Shown piece after piece: positions 54,791 through 63,322 of a stretch of DNA of 64,000 nt. Within the stretch, counting starts at the first letter, position 1; every line of letters starts with the position of its first letter. The translations under genes were made by a program, and so were the position numbers. Under the pieces are notes generated by a model. That model searched no databases. It was not told where the DNA came from and saw nothing but the letters and a program-made list of their open reading frames with translations. The stretch comes from Dietzia sp. NCCP-2495 (GTDB lineage: Bacteria; Actinomycetota; Actinomycetes; Mycobacteriales; Mycobacteriaceae), in NCBI RefSeq assembly GCF_026011735.1, contig NZ_BRVN01000011.1, forward strand, positions 1 through 64,000, given 5' to 3'.

Positions 54791-55633
54791 TCAGGGAATC
54801 GTTAATGTATGAAATGACCGTCCATCAGCAGCGTAGGCAGTGTCCTGGTCCGCGGCGATGATGGCTTCGACATCACCGACAACTGGTCCCTGCTGCCACT
54901 CATCGTCGTTGACGTTCTTGCGCCAGGCGGTGCCGTCGGTATCGATCCCCCAGAGGGTGCCGTCTTCGGCTGCAGATATCAGCAGGAGTTCGGGAGCAGC
55001 TGGTACTGATGCGAATGTGCGCCCGATGTCGGTGCTGAGTTGTAGGCCTCCTGCGGTTGTGGCCCAGATGCCCTCGTCGGTAATCGCCAATGCTCTCGCG
55101 GCTATCTCGATGCCGTCGGTCCAACTGACGCCCGAGTCGGTGGACGTTCGAATTCCGTTGGCGGTGTCGAATCCGACAAGGGTGTTTCCGTCAGTGGTCA
55201 GGGCGTGAAAGTCGACTTCGCCGGAGAGGGATTTCGTCGCCCACGACTGGCCGCCGTCGACACTCTCGATGAGTCCGAGAGGATTGGGGGCGGAGCTTGA
55301 CGGGCCGGGATGGCCCGAGGCGTAGAGGTTATCCGTCCCGGGCGCGCCTGTGAGCCCCATGAAGTCGTCGTCGGCGTCGCCGACGCGGGTGGTCGCACCA
55401 TCGGGGTTGAGGACGAAAAGCCCCGTATGCGTGCCGGCCAGCACCCTTCCCTCAGCATCGAGGTGGAGTCCGTGCACATGGTCAAGCGCGGGTGTTAATG
55501 CGGTGCCGACCGTCGATGAGGCGTCCCCGGATTCGGGTGCTGGCGTCTGCTGCGGGCTTGAACACGCGGTCGCGGTGAGAGCCGATGCAAGGATGGCTAT
55601 TGGGGTCCAGGCCCGCTTTCGGTGCGAAAGCAT
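54791..55633 (-). CDS. F510_1955-type glycosylhydrolase-like lipoprotein
   Basis: About 280 residues. Lipobox TATAC near residue 24. The mature part is a beta-propeller with Asp-box/BNR-like turns: ESVDGGQSWATKS, TSTDSGVSWTDG, LSTDIGRTFAS. Such proteins are annotated F510_1955 family glycosylhydrolases and recur in actinobacterial copper loci; no activity is proven. The DHVHGLHLD start of the propeller is typical. Between the DUF305 and L,D-transpeptidase genes on the same strand. Confidence 0.78.
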   Translation of the reverse strand: MLSHRKRAWTPIAILASALTATACSSPQQTPAPESGDASSTVGTALTPALDHVHGLHLDAEGRVLAGTHTGLFVLNPDGATTRVGDADDDFMGLTGAPGTDNLYASGHPGPSSSAPNPLGLIESVDGGQSWATKSLSGEVDFHALTTDGNTLVGFDTANGIRTSTDSGVSWTDGIEIAARALAITDEGIWATTAGGLQLSTDIGRTFASVPAAPELLLISAAEDGTLWGIDTDGTAWRKNVNDDEWQQGPVVGDVEAIIAADQDTAYAADGRSFHTLTIP

Positions 55634-55743
55634 GAGTGCGTATCTCGTTTCTGGCAGGGACAAGAAAATGTGTTGATGTCCAGACGGTCTCCGGCGGGGT
55701 CGGACTGCCATCGACCCCGCCGGGAATGCGAGCCTTCGTTTTT

Positions 55744-56397
55744 TTACATGGAGTCGAGCATCTGCTGCATGGTGTCGATTTCCTGCTGCTGGGTGTCGAT
55801 GATGGTTTGCGCCAGATCGACAGCCGGCGGGTACGTGCCGTTCTCCACCTGGTCTTCGGCCATGGCCACGGCACCTTCGTGGTGGGCGATCATCTGGTTA
55901 AGGAACAACTCGGCAGCCTCAGGGCCGGGAGCGTCGGACAACTGCTGCAAGTCCTCATCGGAGAGCATGCCCTCCATCTGCGCCATGTCATGGTCACCGC
56001 CCATGTCCATGTCCATGTCCATGCCTTCGGGCTGCGTCGGCTCGCCCCACTGCTCAAGCCAGTCGGTCAGCTGCGCGATCTCGGGCCCCTGGGCCGCCTT
56101 GATCTCCTCGGCCAGCGAGGTGACGTCGGCGGGGACATCATCCTTGGACAAGATGATGTCGCTCATCTCGATGGCTTGCTCATGGTGGGGGATCATCATC
56201 TGGGCGAACATCACGTCAGCCTCGGAATGCTGAGCTGATTCCTCTGCCTGCTCGGTGGTCGAACTCCCGCTGGTCGCAGTGGTCTCGACGGCGGTCGTGG
56301 TCTCGCTGGCCGTGTCGGTCTCGTCGCTGGTGCAGGCGGACAGCCCCAGCAGGACCGCGGCGGCAGCGGCGGTCATCACAAGCTTCTTTCGATTCAT
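55744..56397 (-). CDS. DUF305 lipoprotein, His/Met-rich
   Basis: 217 residues. Lipobox LSAC. Two copies of the DUF305 ferritin-like helix pair: FAQMMIPHHEQAIEMSD and FLNQMIAHHEGAVAMAE. Between them MDMDMDMGGDHDMAQM is a likely copper-binding stretch. DUF305 proteins of the CopM type bind copper outside the cell. 55 nt downstream of the multicopper oxidase gene. Confidence 0.9.
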   Translation of the reverse strand: MNRKKLVMTAAAAAVLLGLSACTSDETDTASETTTAVETTATSGSSTTEQAEESAQHSEADVMFAQMMIPHHEQAIEMSDIILSKDDVPADVTSLAEEIKAAQGPEIAQLTDWLEQWGEPTQPEGMDMDMDMGGDHDMAQMEGMLSDEDLQQLSDAPGPEAAELFLNQMIAHHEGAVAMAEDQVENGTYPPAVDLAQTIIDTQQQEIDTMQQMLDSM

Positions 56398-56452
56398 CTG
56401 GGTTCCCTTTCTTCTGCGGACTTTCGGGCCCGCGAGTGGATCACCTTGCCGG

Positions 56453-58003
56453 TCAGGCGAGGTAAGACAGAGTGGTCATCATCCCGGCCTCTTGGTGATA
56501 GGCGTTGTGGCAGTGCAACGCCCACTGGCCAGGATTATCGGTGTCGAACTCGATCTCAATAGTGCGCATCGGCCGAATCGTGACGGTATCCTTGCGAAGC
56601 CCGCTGTCCGCGAGCGCGAACGTATGTCCGTGCAGGTGCATCGGGTGGAACATGTCGGACATGTTCCGCATCCGCATCCGCACCCGCTCCCCACTGTTGA
56701 CCTCCAGCGGCACCGAATCCGGGTGGACTTGGCTGTTGAGGGTCCACCGGTACGGCGACATCGTCCCGCCCAGGTCAACACTGTGGTACCGATCATGACT
56801 TTGGCTAGACAGACGTACTGCCTCGCTGGGGGATAAGTCGGTACCCAATAGCGGACGCCGGTCCACTTCGACTGGTCGGGAATTCGTCGGGAGATCGCCC
56901 GCTGCTGTACGTACAAGGGCCTGCGCGTGGCCATCCTTGCCTTCGGGCTGAGCGAACAACGGGAACACGCCGTCGCCGAGCGTGACCACAACATCGAACC
57001 GTTCACCCATACCGATCAGAAGAGAATCGGTGTCCTCGGGAAGCACGGGAAAGCCGTCAGTGTGAGTGACGGTCATCCGGTGCCCGCCAAGCGCGACCCG
57101 GAACGCGGTGTCGGCCCCGGCATTGACGAACCGGATGCGCACGCGTTGGCCCCGCGACGCTCTCCAAACGTAGGGGTCGACAGGGAGTCGACCATTGATC
57201 AGAAAGTGCGGGTAGGTGACATCCCCGGCGCTGCCGAGGATGGGGGACATCATCGACCCCTCACCCCCGTGCATGTCCATCATGTCGTGGTCCATCCCCT
57301 GCATCCCGACATCTGCGGTGTCGGCACCGATGCCCAGATCACGGGCGACATCGTCGGGAGTCCGACCGGTCCCGTCGACCCAGTCGTCAAGGACCACGAG
57401 CCATTCATGGTCGTAGTCGCCGGGCTCGCCCGGATCATCGATGATCACCACTCCGTACAAGCCCCGATCGAGTTGCAGACCCGAATGTGAGTGGTAGAAG
57501 TACGTGCCCGGGTCTGGGGCGGTGAAGTCGTAGGTGAACGTGGTGCCTGGTGCGATCGGGTCCTGCGTCAACCCGGGAACCCCGTCCATGTCGTTGCTCA
57601 TGGCGATCCCGTGCCAGTGCACGCTGGTCTCCTGGGGCAGCTGGTTGTCCACGGTGATCTGCAGCCGCTCTCCAGCTTGGGCCCGCACCAGTGGGCCTGG
57701 CAATTGTTGGTCGTATCCCCACGTTGAGACGACTCGGCCACCCAGATCAACGTCGACCGGACGGGGGGTCAACTGCGCAGATACCACCGTTTGTCCGGGG
57801 GCGCGTCGCTCCTGCTCAAGCCGCCTCACGAGATCTGACGAGGCTCCCACGGGACTGCCCGTGGCTGCTCCGGAACCAGAACATGCAGTCAGAGCGCCGG
57901 CGCCGGCGAGAAGCGATCCGGCCAAGAAAGACCGGCGGGAGACCAGCACGCGCGGCGCACGTCTTAGCGCACCTGCCCGCCCCGTGGCGTCAGCGTTCAT
58001 CAT
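56453..58003 (-). CDS. Tat-exported multicopper oxidase (CueO/CopA type) with lipobox
   Basis: 516 residues. Twin-arginine signal RRSFLAGSLLAGAGALTAC, also a lipobox, so the enzyme is exported folded and probably lipid-anchored. Copper ligands in order: VHWHGIAM, YFYHSHS, HPMHLHGHTFAL and HCHNAYHQEAGMM. A Met/His-rich loop (MQGMDHDMMDMHGG) is like the Met-rich insert of CueO. Oxidises Cu(I) to the less toxic Cu(II). Overlaps the upstream small membrane gene by 14 nt. Confidence 0.95.
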   Translation of the reverse strand: MMNADATGRAGALRRAPRVLVSRRSFLAGSLLAGAGALTACSGSGAATGSPVGASSDLVRRLEQERRAPGQTVVSAQLTPRPVDVDLGGRVVSTWGYDQQLPGPLVRAQAGERLQITVDNQLPQETSVHWHGIAMSNDMDGVPGLTQDPIAPGTTFTYDFTAPDPGTYFYHSHSGLQLDRGLYGVVIIDDPGEPGDYDHEWLVVLDDWVDGTGRTPDDVARDLGIGADTADVGMQGMDHDMMDMHGGEGSMMSPILGSAGDVTYPHFLINGRLPVDPYVWRASRGQRVRIRFVNAGADTAFRVALGGHRMTVTHTDGFPVLPEDTDSLLIGMGERFDVVVTLGDGVFPLFAQPEGKDGHAQALVRTAAGDLPTNSRPVEVDRRPLLGTDLSPSEAVRLSSQSHDRYHSVDLGGTMSPYRWTLNSQVHPDSVPLEVNSGERVRMRMRNMSDMFHPMHLHGHTFALADSGLRKDTVTIRPMRTIEIEFDTDNPGQWALHCHNAYHQEAGMMTTLSYLA

Positions 58004-58214
58004 GATCGGCGTTTCGCGAAGTCGCGGTCCCTACGTGAGATCCGAAAGAGATACCGGAAGAGACGACCCCAGTAGCAGGAGAGTGAGACCCGCGTAGGTG
58101 CCGATGCCCTCCGAAAAGACTGGTCGTCAAGGCCAGAACCATCGCCCAGAAAACGAGTACGAACGCGATCAACAGGACGATGTCTATCCAGTTCATACCG
58201 TAAAACCACCCCAT
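57990..58214 (-). CDS. Small single-pass membrane protein upstream of the multicopper oxidase
   Basis: 74 residues. MGWFYGMNWIDIVLLIAFVLVFWAMVLALTTSLFGG is one membrane helix; the tail is His/Ser-rich. Similar small proteins precede copper oxidase genes in other actinobacteria. AAGGAG lies 9 nt upstream. The gene overlaps the oxidase start by 14 nt. Confidence 0.7.
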   Translation of the reverse strand: MGWFYGMNWIDIVLLIAFVLVFWAMVLALTTSLFGGHRHLRGSHSPATGVVSSGISFGSHVGTATSRNADHDER

Positions 58215-58287
58215 CAGACTCAACTCCTTGCCTGTCTTAGAAACTCGATTCTGCGGGGCGAAATGCGAGATCTGGGTCATCGTTTCG

Positions 58288-58307
58288 TCAAGATCTGATC
58301 AAGGTTC
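58288..58307 (+). promoter_or_regulatory. CopR-box-like direct repeat before the oxidase operon
   Basis: TCAAGATCT, 2 nt, TCAAGGTTC: the same 9-2-9 arrangement and orientation as at 49581 and 59943, 74 nt upstream of the small membrane gene. Confidence 0.6.
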
Positions 58308-58354
58308 TTTTCGAACAGACTTGACTCGAGTTAGGAGAGACCATCGGAGCACTG

Positions 58355-59209
58355 TCAGATCGGCAAAGTGGTGTCTGAGACGGCGAAGTCGCGGAGCCAG
58401 TACACGAACTGCGTCCATATGCCGCTGAGCAGCAAGATTCCGACGACAATGAGCATGATGCCGCCGACGATCTGAATCGTTCGCGTGTGTCGTTGCAGCC
58501 AGCCCACCGTGCGGATGGCTCTCGTCGAACCGAAGGCCACCACGATAAAAGGCAGTCCGAGCCCCAGGCAGTACGCCACGATGAGCAGTACTCCGCGTGC
58601 GGCGTCGAGTCCGGTTCCGGCGGCCACCGACAACGCCGCTGCCAGCGTCGGTCCGAGACACGGCGTCCATCCCAGGGCGAAGACGGCGCCAAGTAGCGGC
58701 GCGCCCGCCCAGGTGGAAAGCGCTTTCGGCTGCATTCGAGTGTCCCTCTGGAGGGCGGGTATGGCCCCGATGAACACCAGACCCATCAAGATGGTCACCA
58801 CACCGCCGAGCCGCTGCAGCAATTCTTGCTGGGGGGCGAGGTATTGCACGGTGCCCAGCACCATCGCCGACAGCAGCACGAAGACCACCGTGAATCCAGC
58901 AACGAATAGCACCGCGGCGAGGACGACTCGTCGTCGCGATGACACCCGCTGACGCTGCTGTTCAAGAGTGAGCGTGCTGGCTTCGGCGCGGCGTTGCTCG
59001 GCGGCTTGCACGGTCACCGCCGGGCGCTCTGCACCCACGATGCTGGCCATATATGCCAGATACCCGGGCACGAGCGGGACTACGCACGGCGAGGCGAACG
59101 AGACGAGTCCCGCAAGGACACATGCTCCCAACGCGAGAAGTAAAGGCCCGGAAGCAGCTGTTTGTTGGAACGTCTGGCCAATGGATTGCGCGATCAGCAC
59201 CGTGTTCAT
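58355..59209 (-). CDS. ccdA: CcdA-type thiol-disulfide membrane transporter
   Basis: 284 residues with six or more helices. The two Cys-Pro motifs are [19 protein letters not shown] in helix 1 and [16 protein letters not shown] in helix 4. CcdA passes electrons from cytoplasmic thioredoxin to external thiol proteins. A basic, Gln-rich loop separates helices 2 and 3. It follows tlpA with a 4-nt overlap, so the two act together. Confidence 0.92.
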   Translation of the reverse strand: MNTVLIAQSIGQTFQQTAASGPLLLALGACVLAGLVSFASPCVVPLVPGYLAYMASIVGAERPAVTVQAAEQRRAEASTLTLEQQRQRVSSRRRVVLAAVLFVAGFTVVFVLLSAMVLGTVQYLAPQQELLQRLGGVVTILMGLVFIGAIPALQRDTRMQPKALSTWAGAPLLGAVFALGWTPCLGPTLAAALSVAAGTGLDAARGVLLIVAYCLGLGLPFIVVAFGSTRAIRTVGWLQRHTRTIQIVGGIMLIVVGILLLSGIWTQFVYWLRDFAVSDTTLPI

Positions 59210-59859
59210 GCAGCGTCGCTTTCAGCAGGCTCGGCCAGCAGTCTCTCGATGACCGGCTCCAACTGGGTGTCGGTGACCTCTGCTAGATATACCGCAGCGA
59301 CTCGGTGCTGTTTGTCGAGAATCAGTGTCGCTGGCACCACCGAGGTGGGGAAACCATGTAGCGCTGCCACCGCGGCCTGCGATGGGTCCCAAATTGAGGG
59401 ATAGGTGACCCCGTTGTCCTTGATGAAGTCGACAGGCTTTTGCCGATTCGGGTCGCGCAAGTTGACGCCGAGATTGGTGAACCCTTGCGCCTGGTACTTG
59501 TCCTGTAGTCGCTGCAGGTCGTCGGTTTCCGTCCGGCAGGGAGCACACCACTGACCCCACAGGTTGATCAGCACCACCTCGCCAGGAAAGTCTGCGACCG
59601 CCACAGTGGCCTCCGGATCTACTACTTCCGGGCCAGACATCGGCGCGATCTTCTGGCGGTCCGCCGGCGGATCATAGAAGATCTCAATCTGGCCGCCCGG
59701 GCTGACAAAATCGAACGTCTCACCTGAAGCGACGGCATCAGTGCCGCTAGCGCAGCCAGTAAGTACAAGCGAACTCACCACCACTGCGGCCAGTTGGCAT
59801 CTTGCCCGTCTGCCCCAGCTACCGGGCTGCGCACCCTTGCCGAACACATCCGTCGTCAT
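59206..59859 (-). CDS. TlpA/ResA-like thiol-disulfide lipoprotein
   Basis: About 217 residues. Signal peptide and lipobox LTGC; thioredoxin fold with active site [11 protein letters not shown], and [15 protein letters not shown] with the cis-proline. Reduces or oxidises disulfides outside the membrane with electrons from CcdA. In a copper locus it may keep copper proteins or cytochrome maturation in order. The ATG at 59859 removes a 59-codon upstream extension of odd composition. Confidence 0.88.
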   Translation of the reverse strand: MTTDVFGKGAQPGSWGRRARCQLAAVVVSSLVLTGCASGTDAVASGETFDFVSPGGQIEIFYDPPADRQKIAPMSGPEVVDPEATVAVADFPGEVVLINLWGQWCAPCRTETDDLQRLQDKYQAQGFTNLGVNLRDPNRQKPVDFIKDNGVTYPSIWDPSQAAVAALHGFPTSVVPATLILDKQHRVAAVYLAEVTDTQLEPVIERLLAEPAESDAA

Positions 59860-59942
59860 CACAGCATCAGCACCACTCTTGCCTGCACAGTCACACCGGA
59901 CGATTGTGCCGCCCCTACCCCATTGGTTCGGTCGGGGTTCGA

Positions 59943-59962
59943 TGAAGGTCTGATCAAGATTC
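59943..59962 (+). promoter_or_regulatory. CopR-box-like direct repeat between tlpA and the CDF gene
   Basis: TGAAGGTCT, 2 nt, TCAAGATTC. It lies between divergent tlpA-ccdA (minus) and the CDF gene (plus), and differs from the 58288 site at two positions of the shared 18 nt. Confidence 0.62.
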
Positions 59963-60050
59963 CCAAGAGAAGCTGTGGGCACCGCGAGACCGATGCATAG
60001 TGTGCAGCTGACACGAGAACCGGATTCCGAGTGCAAAAAAGGAGACCCCC

Positions 60051-60986
60051 ATGGCGCATGGGCATGGTGGACACGGGGAGGTGCAGGCTCGTGGGTGGGG
60101 TATGGCTATCTCGGCTTGGCTGACGGGAATCTACTTCGTTATCGAGTTGGCGATCGGGCTGTGGACCGGCTCGGTTGCGGTGATCTCGGACGCTTTTCAC
60201 ACCTTCTCGGCGGTCGGTGGTGTCCTAGTCGCCATCTTCGCTGCTCGACTCGCCCGCCGCCCCGCAGACGAAAATCGCAGCTTTGGCTGGTACCGCGCCG
60301 AGATCGTAGGCGCGCTGGTCAATGGCGGTTTCCTGCTAATCATGGCGATGGTGGTGATCGTGATGGCTGCCATGCGCATGAGTGCTCCGGTTGACCTGCC
60401 CACGACGCCCATGCTGTGGGCAGCCGCGGGAGGCTTGCTTACCGAAATCGTCGCTCTGAGCCTGATCTGGAAACAAAGCCGCAGCGACATGAACGTTCGT
60501 GGCGCGTTGTGGCACATCATCCAGACCTTCGTCGGCAGCCTGCTCATCATCGTCACCGCACTAGTGATCAAGTTCACCGGGTTCTTGCTGATCGATCCGC
60601 TGCTCGGTTTGGCGTTCGGCTTCGTGCTTGTATGGGCAAGCTGGAGCATCCTGCGCGACGCCACCCATCTGCTCATGGAGGGCACACCCGACGAGGTCTA
60701 CCTGTCTGACGTGACTGAAGACCTGGCAGCGATAGATGGGGTGGAAGACGTCCATCATGCCCATGCTTGGGCACTAACCAGTGGACGTTTCGTGTTCTCC
60801 GGCCACCTGCGCACCTCCGCAAGCGCCGATCCGCAGATCGTTCTCCAATCCGCCTCCAACTTGCTTCAGGATCGGTACGGCTTCTTCTTTTCTACTGTGC
60901 AGGTGGAGACCGACTGTCCCGATGAGTCTGCGGCAGCAGCGATCGACATCACACGTCCGGCGGGTACGAGGAGGGGGCAGGAGTAA
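60051..60986 (+). CDS. Cation diffusion facilitator family transporter with altered metal site
   Basis: 311 residues, six membrane helices and a C-terminal cytosolic domain. N-terminal HGHGGHG. Helix 2 reads VAVISDAFHTFSAVGGV and helix 5 WHIIQTFVGS. In usual CDF proteins these hold HxxxD or DxxxD pairs; here the second Asp of helix 2 is Ala and that of helix 5 is Thr. The helix-3 FGWYRAEIVGALVNG motif is intact. It may carry another metal than Zn, perhaps copper. AAGGAG precedes the ATG. Confidence 0.88.
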   Translation: MAHGHGGHGEVQARGWGMAISAWLTGIYFVIELAIGLWTGSVAVISDAFHTFSAVGGVLVAIFAARLARRPADENRSFGWYRAEIVGALVNGGFLLIMAMVVIVMAAMRMSAPVDLPTTPMLWAAAGGLLTEIVALSLIWKQSRSDMNVRGALWHIIQTFVGSLLIIVTALVIKFTGFLLIDPLLGLAFGFVLVWASWSILRDATHLLMEGTPDEVYLSDVTEDLAAIDGVEDVHHAHAWALTSGRFVFSGHLRTSASADPQIVLQSASNLLQDRYGFFFSTVQVETDCPDESAAAAIDITRPAGTRRGQE

Positions 60987-61256
60987 GGACCTTGATCCTG
61001 CTTGCGTTGATCGTGGTTTAGTCACCCGGGACGATTGCGGGGTGGCTCCGGCCGGCCCGCGTTCGAACCAAAAATCACGTCGGGGTAACGGTCGGGCGAT
61101 GCCGTAGATGAATAACAAATGGCGTATGAACTGCTGATTTCTGGATTCTCAGGAAACTCTCCGTGACCGGACGATATGCAACTGTTACCGTTTCGGGAGT
61201 CTCCAGTGGTCGTCGGTATGAAGCTGCGACCATCGCTTAAGTTGAAGGAATCAATC
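60987..61256. other. Gap before the M23 peptidase
   Basis: 270 nt. I see no gene. It is somewhat AT-richer near 61100-61140 and should hold the peptidase promoter. Confidence 0.45.
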
Positions 61257-62000
61257 ATGTCGAGCTCCTCCAAGAGCGTTCCGTTCGCCGATCTCATGGA
61301 CTCGCTTGGTGTGGGCCACCGCATCTCTGCTGGTGGGCGTCATCGCGCCAACCGATCCAGGGGAGTGGGCCGGATCGCCGCCACCACGCTGGCTGGCGCC
61401 GCAATCGCCGGTGGCGCGGCGCTTAGTGTCGCCCCTGTGGCCGCTGCCCAATCGTCTGATCCCGAGCACGTCGGACAGATGGTCGAAGAGGCTGCCGCCC
61501 GCTATGGCATCGGAGCTGACGCGGTCCGCCAGTATGCAAGTCAGGCCCCCGGGCTGAGCCAGGCGCTCGGATTCGATACTGCTCAGTCGTCGTCTTCGGC
61601 GTTTTCGGTCGCCAGCCAAGCTCACAGGCCGACTGATGGAACGATCACCTCTGGCTTCGGCTCGCGGTGGGGCGCTAACCACAATGGCACCGACATCGCT
61701 GCGCCGATCGGCACACCCTTGTATGCAGCCAAGTCCGGCACGGTCGTGGCCTCCGGCCCCGCTTCCGGTTATGGGTTATGGATTCGCATCAAGACCGATG
61801 ACGGCTATCTCTTGGAGTATGGCCACAACAATGCCAACTACGTCACCGAAGGCCAGCAGGTCACCGCCGGCCAGGTGATCGGTGAAGTCGGTAACCGTGG
61901 CTACTCGACTGGTCCGCATGTGCACTTCGGCGTACAGAATCCCGCCGGCCAGTGGATCGACTCGGTGTCATGGTTGGCCGCGAACGGCGTCGTCATCTGA
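61257..62000 (+). CDS. M23-family metallopeptidase, exported
   Basis: 247 residues. An N-terminal signal or anchor segment (RIAATTLAGAAIAGGAALSVAPVAAAQ) is followed by a linker and the lysostaphin/LytM domain: SGFGSRWGANHNGTDIAAP (HxxxD), and YSTGPHVHFGVQNP (HxH). All zinc ligands are present, so it is probably an active peptidoglycan endopeptidase. The ATG at 61257 has GAAGGAATC upstream. Follows the copper locus on the plus strand with no obvious link. Confidence 0.9.
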   Translation: MSSSSKSVPFADLMDSLGVGHRISAGGRHRANRSRGVGRIAATTLAGAAIAGGAALSVAPVAAAQSSDPEHVGQMVEEAAARYGIGADAVRQYASQAPGLSQALGFDTAQSSSSAFSVASQAHRPTDGTITSGFGSRWGANHNGTDIAAPIGTPLYAAKSGTVVASGPASGYGLWIRIKTDDGYLLEYGHNNANYVTEGQQVTAGQVIGEVGNRGYSTGPHVHFGVQNPAGQWIDSVSWLAANGVVI

Positions 62001-62195
62001 GGACGTAGACAACGACCTGCTGCTCGACACTTCCGATCCAGGCCCGGATGCCACAATTCGGCACGCAACACGCTGATCTCGCCGGATCGGAACCATCCCT
62101 GCCGACAGTGGCGGGAGGCGGGCACGATTAATGATCGCCGGAGCTGGTGCCGGCAGGAGGGCCCCGATGCCGACCGTCCTACCACCACGCCTACC
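62001..62195. other. Gap before the SURF1 gene
   Basis: 195 nt with no recognised feature. Confidence 0.45.
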
Positions 62196-63164
62196 GTGAA
62201 CGGCGTGCAGAGGGTCTTTCGCGTGATGACGCCGGGGTGGTTGATTTCCTTCATAGCCGTCGCACTGTTCGTCTATACGTGCTTCACACTGTTGGCGCCA
62301 TGGCAGTTAGGCAAGAACGAGGATTTGAAGACGCGCAATTCCCAACTTCTTCACAGCGTCGAAGCCGATCCAGTGCCGTTGACGGAATTGACGGCGCGGG
62401 ACGCGCCGTTGGACGAATCCGAGTGGCATCGGGTCACAGTAACCGGTCGCTATCTGCCCGAAGACGAAGTGCTCTTGCGGCAGCAAGCTGTCGACGGGGA
62501 ACAGGTTTACCAAGTTCTCAGCGCATTTCGGACCGAGGGCGGCGATGATCTGCTTATTAATCGTGGATGGGTTCGCGTTGGCGAGAACAACACGGTGCCG
62601 ACCTACCCGGCCGCGGTAGCCGATCCAGTGACCATCACCGCCAGGCTCAGAATGCCCACCGACACCCCGGCCGAACCGATAGTTCTGCACGATCGTCACA
62701 TGGTGCGCTCCATTGAAACCTCGACGATCGGTCGGGTTCTGGATCTCGATCTTGCTGGCTATCATCTCCAGCTCCCCGGAGGTCAACCAGGATCACTCGA
62801 GCCAACTCCGATACCGGAAGTCGAGGCGGGTTCGTACCTGTCCTATGGGCTTCAATGGCTTGCATTCGGAGTTCTAGCGCCAATTGGGCTTGGCTACTTT
62901 CTGTGGAGTGAAATCCGGGAGCGGCGCCGCCAACGTAGCCAGGGCAACGACGAGCAAGGCAGCCTAGGCGACGGTGCTGTGGGACCTGGTGACAGGGATA
63001 TCGATCCTGATGTCGTATCCGGTCATATTGCTGAGGTGGATGCGGCCACGGAGGCAGTGGCCCATGACCGCCTCGTAACGATGACCGTTCGTGATCGCTA
63101 CGGCACCAGATTTGAGGCTGAACGCCGACGGCGTCTACGTCCGAGAAATAGGCTCGATTACTGA
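62196..63164 (+). CDS. SURF1-family protein
   Basis: 322 residues. Helix PGWLISFIAVALFVYTCFTLLAPWQLGK at the N terminus, then WHRVTVTGRYLPEDEVLLRQQ, the conserved LLINRGWVR and a second helix LSYGLQWLAFGVLAPIGLGYFLW near the C terminus. SURF1 assists insertion of haem a into cytochrome aa3 oxidase in the membrane. The first codon is GTG; ATG 62226 is an alternative. The C-terminal 80 residues are charged and not part of the family core. Its neighbourhood with copper homeostasis fits a copper oxidase assembly role. Confidence 0.88.
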   Translation: MNGVQRVFRVMTPGWLISFIAVALFVYTCFTLLAPWQLGKNEDLKTRNSQLLHSVEADPVPLTELTARDAPLDESEWHRVTVTGRYLPEDEVLLRQQAVDGEQVYQVLSAFRTEGGDDLLINRGWVRVGENNTVPTYPAAVADPVTITARLRMPTDTPAEPIVLHDRHMVRSIETSTIGRVLDLDLAGYHLQLPGGQPGSLEPTPIPEVEAGSYLSYGLQWLAFGVLAPIGLGYFLWSEIRERRRQRSQGNDEQGSLGDGAVGPGDRDIDPDVVSGHIAEVDAATEAVAHDRLVTMTVRDRYGTRFEAERRRRLRPRNRLDY

Positions 63165-63322
63165 GTCCAATCCTCGAGCTGGCTCTCGCCCTTACCTCGC
63201 GGGAGCTCATCAATTTCTCGCCCTCGGCGCCCTGCCCGACATGCTCACGTTGAGCGCCTGCAGCCGGCCCGGCCGACGACGGGTCCGCTCCCGATATCGG
63301 CGCGCACTCATGGCCGGGGATC

